Source: Dehalococcoidia bacterium
Lineage (GTDB): Bacteria; Chloroflexota; Dehalococcoidia; Dehalococcoidales; Fen-1064
Reading direction: 5' to 3'
NCBI GenBank assembly: GCA_003153955.1
Contig: PMCB01000075.1
Span: 18,185 to 25,133 of the forward strand
Length of the DNA stretch: 6,949 bases
This document shows, piece after piece, positions 1-3,451 of the stretch. Positions within the stretch are counted from its first letter, which is position 1, and every line of letters begins with the position of its first letter. Below the pieces are notes generated by a model. It saw only the letters and a list, made by a program, of their open reading frames with translations, made no database searches and was not told the DNA's origin. A program made the position numbers and the translations under genes.

Positions 1-209
1 CCGCCCCGGTTCATTAACCCCATCATCCGCCCCAAGAAGCTCTTGCCGGTGAAGTTGCCTTTCTGAATCGCTTTCAGCCCCCAGAAAGTAAAAAACATGT
101 TGGTCTCTTTCCCCATCGCGGCCGCCCCGATGGCGATATTGAAAGCCGCCATTACCCTGTCCATGTCCCCGCTCATAACGATGATTGTTGTGCCGTTGTT
201 TTCTGCCAT
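1..209 (-). CDS. DsrE/DsrF/DrsH-like family protein, N-terminal part
   Basis: This is the N-terminal 69 residues of a gene that runs off the left edge. The start ATG (207-209) follows a strong ribosome binding site, GGAGGG (215-220), at 5 nt. The protein opens with a hydrophobic beta strand ending in a small turn (TTIIVMSGD, residues 7-15), followed by a helix beginning DMDRVMAAF, then an alanine/glycine-rich segment and the strand MFFTFWGL (39-46). This pattern is typical of the DsrE_2 type of DsrE/DsrF/DrsH-like proteins. These are small cytoplasmic Rossmann-like proteins, often linked to sulfur-carrier or persulfide chemistry, but many have no assigned role. No cysteine occurs in the visible part, so any active cysteine would lie beyond the edge. 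The gene appears to be transcribed separately from 488-1732, because a good terminator lies between them. Family assignment is fairly firm; function is unknown. Confidence 0.8.
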   Translation of the reverse strand, partial: MAENNGTTIIVMSGDMDRVMAAFNIAIGAAAMGKETNMFFTFWGLKAIQKGNFTGKSFLGRMMGLMNRG

Positions 210-231
210 TTTTACCCTCCTGTTAGCGTAT

Positions 232-249
232 ATCTGACTTTCATCAGAT
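232..249 (-). other. Small hairpin in the leader of the DsrE-like gene
   Basis: ATCTGA (232-237) and TCAGAT (244-249) form a perfect 6-bp inverted repeat around a 6-nt loop, 22 nt upstream of the start codon and outside the ribosome binding site. It could be an mRNA stem or a protein-binding half-site pair. I recognise no riboswitch class in this leader (210-357), and a stem this short may be chance. Confidence 0.3.
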
Positions 250-357
250 TACCATGTCTAGGCCATTATCCGGTCTGCGAATTCCTTGTTTTAGTCCGTT
301 TGCTTCCCATTTGAATCCCTTTTTATGGTATTGATATATCTACATATCTCCATTATT

Positions 358-363
358 ATTATA
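358..363 (-). promoter_or_regulatory. Possible -10 element of the DsrE-like gene
   Basis: Read on the minus strand this is a perfect TATAAT, about 150 nt upstream of the start codon and just after the terminator of the preceding gene. The region 17 nt upstream reads AAATAC and does not resemble a -35 element, so the assignment rests on the -10 box alone. The surrounding sequence is AT-rich and such boxes arise easily by chance there. Confidence 0.3.
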
Positions 364-403
364 ACCTAGCCTGCCAAGTCGTATTTTTCAATAAAAATAA
401 GAA

Positions 404-458
404 AGCACCCCGCTTGCTCCTCGATATTTCTATCCGATATGAGTTGAAGCGGGATGCT
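404..458 (-). terminator. Intrinsic terminator of the MaoC-like gene
   Basis: AGCACCCCGCTT (404-415) and AAGCGGGATGCT (447-458) pair at 11 of 12 positions. A partial inner extension is also possible (CTCGATAT against ATATGAG). Read on the minus strand, the GC-rich stem is followed immediately by TTTCTTATTTTTATT, a good U-rich tail. It lies about 30 nt beyond the stop codon of the gene at 488-1732 and should end that transcript before the DsrE-like gene. Confidence 0.85.
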
Positions 459-487
459 CTCCGGTCTGCTAATAAAAGTTACTTAAC

Positions 488-1732
488 TTAAGCTTTCATC
501 GGAACGCGGGCGTACGGTTCGGGATAGATTACCGGCCCGTGGTCGCGGGACGGAAGAATGATGGTGGCTCCTCCCGTCACTGTTACCGCCCCTGTTTGAT
601 TGATACTCTGGACGTCGATATCCACGCAGTATTTTCCATTATCGCAATACTTGTTGATGACCTTGCCCTTGCTCCAGGTCGTATCCCCGATCATGTTCAT
701 TTTCCGGATTTGCGTGCTGAACTTCCACAGGAACCCGTCGTCTCCCATCCAGTTAGTGAGCATGATATAGCGCCATGCCTCGGTCTGCTGCCCCACGGCA
801 ACTTGCCTCGGGTGCGCTTCGGTTATCTTGTGGCCCGGGCCATAGTCCCTGACCTGACCTTTTAAAAAGCCCTGGCCGAATTCCCACTTATTGACCCCTT
901 TCCAACCGGGGGAAGGCGGCATTTTCTCCCACATGATGCGGGTTAACCGCTCCGAGATGAAATGAGCGTGGCCGGCCGCATGCCAGGCGGTCAATTCAGC
1001 CTCGTTAAGAGGCCCGCGTACCACCGGCGTCAATTCATCGCCCACCTTCACGTCTTCCCAGTAGCGGGGCTTCGCGCCGCGTATTTCCTCTCTGTCCTGC
1101 GCCGCGTAAATCTCTTTCAACTCCTGTTCACTGTACTCCGGCATTTTGACCAGGTCTGTTTTCCCGAAGATGTTTAACTCTTCTGCTTTTTTCACATCGA
1201 ACCATTGTTCGTAGCTGCTGTATCCGCCGACCAATTCTCCGCCCTGCCGGTAATAGTCTGCTTTTTCATATGACAGCACTTTCCGTCCGGCATATTTGCT
1301 GGGGGCAACTTTGTTTTCCGCCGGGCACATTACCCGGTAAGTGAAGGTATCCCCCACGCACACCGGCCTGAACCATTCCCGGTCGCAGCCCGAATACATG
1401 CCGTCCACGCCGGCGATTACCGGACCGTGGTCCGGGGGTGACTGCGCATAACAAATGGTATAAAGGTAGTTGGGGGGCGCAATCATTGTTTTATACTTGG
1501 TCTTCTTCGCGTATTCCGGGTCACGAAAGAGCGGATTTAAATCGCCTTCGCCGTTTACGAAGATCCGTATCCCGTCTTGCGTCACATCTCGGTTAAGCGT
1601 ATTATCGCTCAGAATATTCCCCTCAAATCCTGGTCCGCGGGCGCGGAAATCCTCACTGGTCATGACGCGTCCCACCAGTTTTCCCCACTCCTCCATCAGT
1701 TGATCGATAGGGTCTAATTTTTTTTCAGGCAT
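488..1732 (-). CDS. MaoC/FAS1-like dehydratase-family protein (double hot-dog fold)
   Basis: This 414-residue soluble protein has two predicted hot-dog halves. The N-terminal half (about 15-185) carries the MaoC_dehydrat_N signature: GEGDLNPLF at 61-69, then a stretch ending MIAPPNYLY (83-91). The C-terminal half (about 220-395) contains LTNWMGDDGF (325-334) and IGDTTWSKGKV (348-358), typical of the substrate-side strands of MaoC-like domains. Relatives add or remove water from acyl-CoA thioesters (2-enoyl-CoA hydratase 2 type). In the usual D-x4-H dyad, D64 is present but the histidine position is F69. The second half reads AAGHAHF at 252-258, where GDxNP would be expected. Hydratase activity is therefore uncertain, and a binding or altered catalytic role is possible. 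AGGAG (1741-1745) lies 8 nt before the start. The gene has its own promoter and terminator, with no obvious partner dehydrogenase or CoA transferase in view. Confidence 0.85.
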   Translation of the reverse strand: MPEKKLDPIDQLMEEWGKLVGRVMTSEDFRARGPGFEGNILSDNTLNRDVTQDGIRIFVNGEGDLNPLFRDPEYAKKTKYKTMIAPPNYLYTICYAQSPPDHGPVIAGVDGMYSGCDREWFRPVCVGDTFTYRVMCPAENKVAPSKYAGRKVLSYEKADYYRQGGELVGGYSSYEQWFDVKKAEELNIFGKTDLVKMPEYSEQELKEIYAAQDREEIRGAKPRYWEDVKVGDELTPVVRGPLNEAELTAWHAAGHAHFISERLTRIMWEKMPPSPGWKGVNKWEFGQGFLKGQVRDYGPGHKITEAHPRQVAVGQQTEAWRYIMLTNWMGDDGFLWKFSTQIRKMNMIGDTTWSKGKVINKYCDNGKYCVDIDVQSINQTGAVTVTGGATIILPSRDHGPVIYPEPYARVPMKA

Positions 1733-1789
1733 TCCTTTTTCTCCTAATTAATACTTGCGTGTATATATTTTCTTTGTTTTTTTATGTTG

Positions 1790-1810
1790 CGGAATTTAAA
1801 CTTAATTCCG
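1790..1810 (-). promoter_or_regulatory. Candidate operator at the MaoC-like gene start of transcription
   Basis: CGGAATT (1790-1796) and AATTCCG (1804-1810) form a perfect 7-bp inverted repeat around a 7-nt centre. It directly abuts the -10 box and covers the expected +1 position, where a bound repressor would block transcription. The size fits a dimeric repressor such as a TetR- or GntR-type protein, but no regulator gene is in the window and no family can be assigned from the sequence. Confidence 0.5.
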
Positions 1811-1839
1811 ATGATATATTCTACCCCTTAAATTGTCAA
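1811..1839 (-). promoter_or_regulatory. Sigma-70-type promoter of the MaoC-like gene
   Basis: Read on the minus strand, a perfect TTGACA (1834-1839) is separated by exactly 17 bp from TATCAT (1811-1816), which matches the -10 consensus at five of six positions. Transcription would begin near 1804, giving a leader of about 72 nt before the start codon at 1732. This is the best promoter match in the window for a protein gene. Confidence 0.8.
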
Positions 1840-1899
1840 GCTTGAGAGGCAAACGTGCGAGAGGAAAATACGGCTCGGCTATTAAAAAGATAACTGAAA

Positions 1900-1941
1900 G
1901 CCGCAGGTTGAACAGCTTTCCACTGTTCAAAACCCTGCGGC
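1900..1941 (-). terminator. Terminator-like hairpin after the TIM-barrel gene
   Basis: A 16-bp stem is formed by 1900-1915 (GCCGCAGG then TTGAACAG) with 1923-1930 and 1934-1941. It has a 7-nt loop and a 3-nt bulge (1931-1933). On the minus strand it is followed by TTTCAGTTATCTTTTT, a moderate U-rich tail. It starts 27 nt beyond the stop codon of the gene at 1969-2787. The plus-strand side also has a T-rich stretch (1942-1951), but no plus-strand gene ends here. CGGCT at 1939-1943 could instead pair with AGCCG at 1955-1959. Confidence 0.7.
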
Positions 1942-1968
1942 TCTTGTTTTTCACAGCCGGTTATTGTG

Positions 1969-2787
1969 TTATTTCAATTCCTGTAAACAGCGGTTGATAT
2001 AGCCTCTGGTCTCCGCTGCTATGCCCATCTGCCTGGACAAAGGATAGGTGAAAGCGCCGATAACATCGAGGTCGATCGCGCCCTTATATCCGATTGCCTT
2101 AAGGCTCTTCAGAATCTTGGGGAAATTGACGCCGCCGCGGCCGGCGATTTCTTCTTCGGCTTTGCATTCGTAATGCTGTCTGTCCTCGACATCGGGATAT
2201 TCGCGCAGATGCACATGGACGATTTTCTTGCCGAGCTTTTTAATCGTATCGGTAGCGTCTTCTCGGGCCCGGAAGATGTGCAGCGTGTCCAGGTTCGCGC
2301 CCAGGCCGGGGATATCGAGCTCCGTCATCATTTGCACCATCGTGGCGGTGTTGTAAACGGAAGCGCCGACATGCGGCTTGATTGCCAGGGTGATGCCGCG
2401 GCTGGCCGCCTCTTCACCCATTCTGCGCAGGTATTTAAATTCTTCTTTGGTGGCAGCTTTGTCATCGGATTTCCCTTTGGCGCGCATCGTTACGATGGGC
2501 ACCCCGATTTTAGCCGCCAGGTCGAACAGGGTCTGCATCGATTTAATTTTATCTTCGCCCGGCCCGAATCCGACATCGGCGTGAATTGCAAACAGGCCCA
2601 GGTTATGTTTCTTCGCCGTCCACTTAATTTCGTCCACATATGACTGCTTGGTGATTAATTCGATGTGCCGGCAGTGACTGCCCATAATCGCCAGCTCGGC
2701 CCCTTCATAACCGGCCCAGGAGATGTGCTGTAATGCGCCGTAAAGGTCGACCTGATTGAATAAAACTGAACTGCAGCCTAATTTCAT
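1969..2787 (-). CDS. Sugar phosphate isomerase/epimerase-like TIM barrel protein
   Basis: This 272-residue cytoplasmic protein belongs to the xylose-isomerase-like TIM barrel (AP_endonuc_2) superfamily, and its length is normal for that family. Visible landmarks are the opening strand MKLGCSSVLF (1-10), GYEGAEL (26-32), the strand IVTMRAKG (98-105), LAIKPHVG (134-141), ANLDTLH (164-170), IVHVHLRE (189-196), GRGGVNFPKIL (216-226) and AIDLDV (237-242). Relatives are metal-dependent sugar epimerases or isomerases, dehydratases such as IolE, or hydroxypyruvate isomerase. Three metal-site positions look usable (D167, H193, D239 or D241), and H170 completes the usual DxxH pair. The expected glutamate in the LAIEPH-type motif is K137 (codon AAG), so metal binding may be lost or changed. 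GGGAGG (2795-2800) lies 7 nt before the start. The gene has its own promoter and terminator. The substrate cannot be named. Confidence 0.85.
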   Translation of the reverse strand: MKLGCSSVLFNQVDLYGALQHISWAGYEGAELAIMGSHCRHIELITKQSYVDEIKWTAKKHNLGLFAIHADVGFGPGEDKIKSMQTLFDLAAKIGVPIVTMRAKGKSDDKAATKEEFKYLRRMGEEAASRGITLAIKPHVGASVYNTATMVQMMTELDIPGLGANLDTLHIFRAREDATDTIKKLGKKIVHVHLREYPDVEDRQHYECKAEEEIAGRGGVNFPKILKSLKAIGYKGAIDLDVIGAFTYPLSRQMGIAAETRGYINRCLQELK

Positions 2788-2814
2788 TTAATATCCTCCC
2801 ATATTTTTACTAGT

Positions 2815-2844
2815 ATATTAGGGCACATCTGACATCGTTGTCAA
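2815..2844 (-). promoter_or_regulatory. Promoter of the TIM-barrel gene
   Basis: On the minus strand a perfect TTGACA (2839-2844) is followed after 18 bp by TAATAT (2815-2820), four of six matches to the -10 consensus. TATACT (2812-2817) is a better -10 sequence, but its 21-bp spacing is too long. The leader would be about 20 nt, leaving room for the strong ribosome binding site. Confidence 0.6.
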
Positions 2845-2845
2845 A
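2828..2845. promoter_or_regulatory. Palindrome over the -35 box of the TIM-barrel gene
   Basis: TCTGACA (2828-2834) and TGTCAAA (2839-2845) are inverted copies around a 4-nt centre with one mismatched pair. The inner TGACA/TGTCA arms are perfect. The site overlaps the -35 hexamer, where a bound protein would be expected to repress. The regulator is unknown, and part of the symmetry comes from the TTGACA box itself. Confidence 0.35.
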
Positions 2846-2867
2846 GACGTATCGTGCTTATGCGTTG

Positions 2868-3003
2868 CTTAGGCATCAACAATTATTTCAAGCCAGGGGA
2901 TTGCTGAAAAGTATTAGTGTGGTGCTTTTTAAATAGCGTTACCTTCGGTTTTATTCCATCCCGATGGAAATCGGGATCCAGTCGGTTCTCTACTTAGGCA
3001 TCA
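2868..3003. repeat. 11-bp direct repeat pair bracketing 114 bp
   Basis: CTTAGGCATCA occurs exactly at 2868-2878 and 2993-3003. The 114 bp between the copies contains the REP-like hairpin at 2958-2977. The copies could be a duplicated target site of an old small insertion, or the ends of a decayed repeat unit. No transposase or clear terminal inverted repeats are present. The rest of the gap 2846-3090 shows no coding region. Confidence 0.45.
2958..2977. repeat. REP-like hairpin element
   Basis: ATCCCGAT and ATCGGGAT form a perfect 8-bp stem with a GGAA loop, followed by CCAGT. The layout (TTCC, then an ATYCCG stem, a GRAA-type loop, then ATCCAGT) resembles short extragenic palindromes dispersed in many bacterial genomes. 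Neither strand has a T-run after it, so it is unlikely to be an intrinsic terminator. Whether it is repeated elsewhere in this genome cannot be seen here. Confidence 0.5.
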
Positions 3004-3090
3004 CTTTCTATAGGGGAAGGGGCTATTTCACCAGACTGGCTAGAGGAAGGCCGAAGCTAATTTAACAAGGATTAAAAAAGGAAAAAACCT

Positions 3091-3200
3091 GATTATTGGA
3101 ATTTGTAATTTTGGATTTGCCGAAGGTCCTTCAACTGAAGGATAGGATTTCGAAATTCGAATTTAGTGCTTGTTTGGTTTTTGGAATTTTCTTTTCGTTG
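3091..3200. repeat. AT-rich intergenic repeat with TTCGAA palindromes
   Basis: This stretch is built from recurring short words. TTGGAATTT occurs at 3096-3104 and 3181-3189, TTCGAA occurs at 3149-3154 and 3156-3161 with a 7-bp period, and AAATTCGAATTT (3153-3164) is a perfect 12-bp palindrome. A small stem, TCCTTC/GAAGGA with a 4-nt loop, lies at 3127-3142. Composition differs sharply from the genes. It looks like a non-coding dispersed repeat that begins just past the 3' end of the tRNA gene. It could influence tRNA 3' processing, but no U-run terminator follows the stem. Confidence 0.45.
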
Positions 3201-3204
3201 TATT

Positions 3205-3281
3205 TGGGGTGGCTGGAGGGGATTGAACCCTCGATCTTCAGGGCCACAACCTGACGCCTTGACCGCTGGGCTACAGCCACC
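3205..3281 (-). tRNA. tRNA-His (anticodon GTG)
   Basis: The full cloverleaf can be folded by hand on the minus strand. The acceptor stem is GTGGCTG/CAGCCAC, and the D arm is closed by GCC/GGC. The anticodon stem TCAGG/CCTGA carries the loop TTGTGGC with anticodon GTG (3245-3247). The variable loop has 5 nt, and the T arm GAGGG/CCCTC carries TTCAATC. Two features unique to histidine tRNA are present: the extra 5' G at position -1 (3281) and discriminator C73 (3208), which pair with each other. The 3' CCA (3205-3207) is encoded in the gene. No deviations suggest a pseudogene. It stands alone, with no second tRNA nearby, and has its own promoter upstream. It faces away from the ATPase gene. Confidence 0.97.
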
Positions 3282-3299
3282 ACAAGTTCTACGATTCTT

Positions 3300-3329
3300 A
3301 TTATAGCGGAAACACCGGCTTCCTTACAA
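3300..3329 (-). promoter_or_regulatory. Promoter of tRNA-His
   Basis: On the minus strand TTGTAA (3324-3329) is separated by 18 bp from a perfect TATAAT (3300-3305). Transcription would begin about 10 nt before the mature tRNA 5' end (G-1 at 3281), a typical short leader for RNase P processing. Confidence 0.75.
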
Positions 3330-3331
3330 TC

Positions 3332-3365
3332 TGCATCCGGAGGATGCATCCCCCCGCATGCATCC
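3332..3365. repeat. Three spaced TGCATCC copies in the divergent control region
   Basis: TGCATCC occurs at 3332-3338, 3345-3351 and 3359-3365, with steps of 13 and 14 bp. The middle copy is part of the palindrome GGATGCATCC (3343-3352), and GCATCC/GGATGC (3333-3347) can form a hairpin. The cluster lies just upstream of the tRNA -35 box and upstream of the ATPase gene. It may be an operator for either side, but the spacing is not a full 10.5-bp helical turn. Confidence 0.35.
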
Positions 3366-3396
3366 CCGGAAGGTTTGAAGACACCTTGTAATGTAA

Positions 3397-3426
3397 TTGA
3401 AACGACACGGTGTAACAATCGATTAA
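3397..3426 (+). promoter_or_regulatory. Weak candidate promoter of the ATPase operon
   Basis: TTGAAA (3397-3402) is followed after 18 bp by GATTAA (3421-3426), a poor -10 match. The latter lies within the small perfect inverted repeat CGATT-A-AATCG (3420-3430). A second inverted pair, ACACC (3381-3385) and GGTGT (3409-3413), brackets the -35. The weak promoter with overlapping symmetry would fit an activated or regulated promoter, but it is not convincing alone. Confidence 0.3.
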
Positions 3427-3451
3427 ATCGTGATAACATAGGACATTAGAT

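Noticed and set aside
241..247. CTGATGA on the minus strand, the hammerhead ribozyme core heptamer
   Set aside because: The other conserved parts (stem II followed by GAAA and a cleavage-site stem) are missing; a 7-mer alone is chance.
2941..3127. ACCTTCGG/CCGAAGGT inverted repeat as ends of a miniature transposable element
   Set aside because: An 8-bp inverted pair in several hundred bases is expected about once by chance, it does not extend, and no flanking target duplication is present.
3127..3142. TCCTTC/GAAGGA hairpin as a terminator for tRNA-His
   Set aside because: The stem has only 6 bp and no T-run follows on the minus strand, so there is no support for intrinsic termination here.
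3131..3439. Open reading frame of 102 residues on the minus strand
   Set aside because: It runs through the whole tRNA-His gene and the AT-rich repeat and has no recognisable domain, so it is a chance frame.
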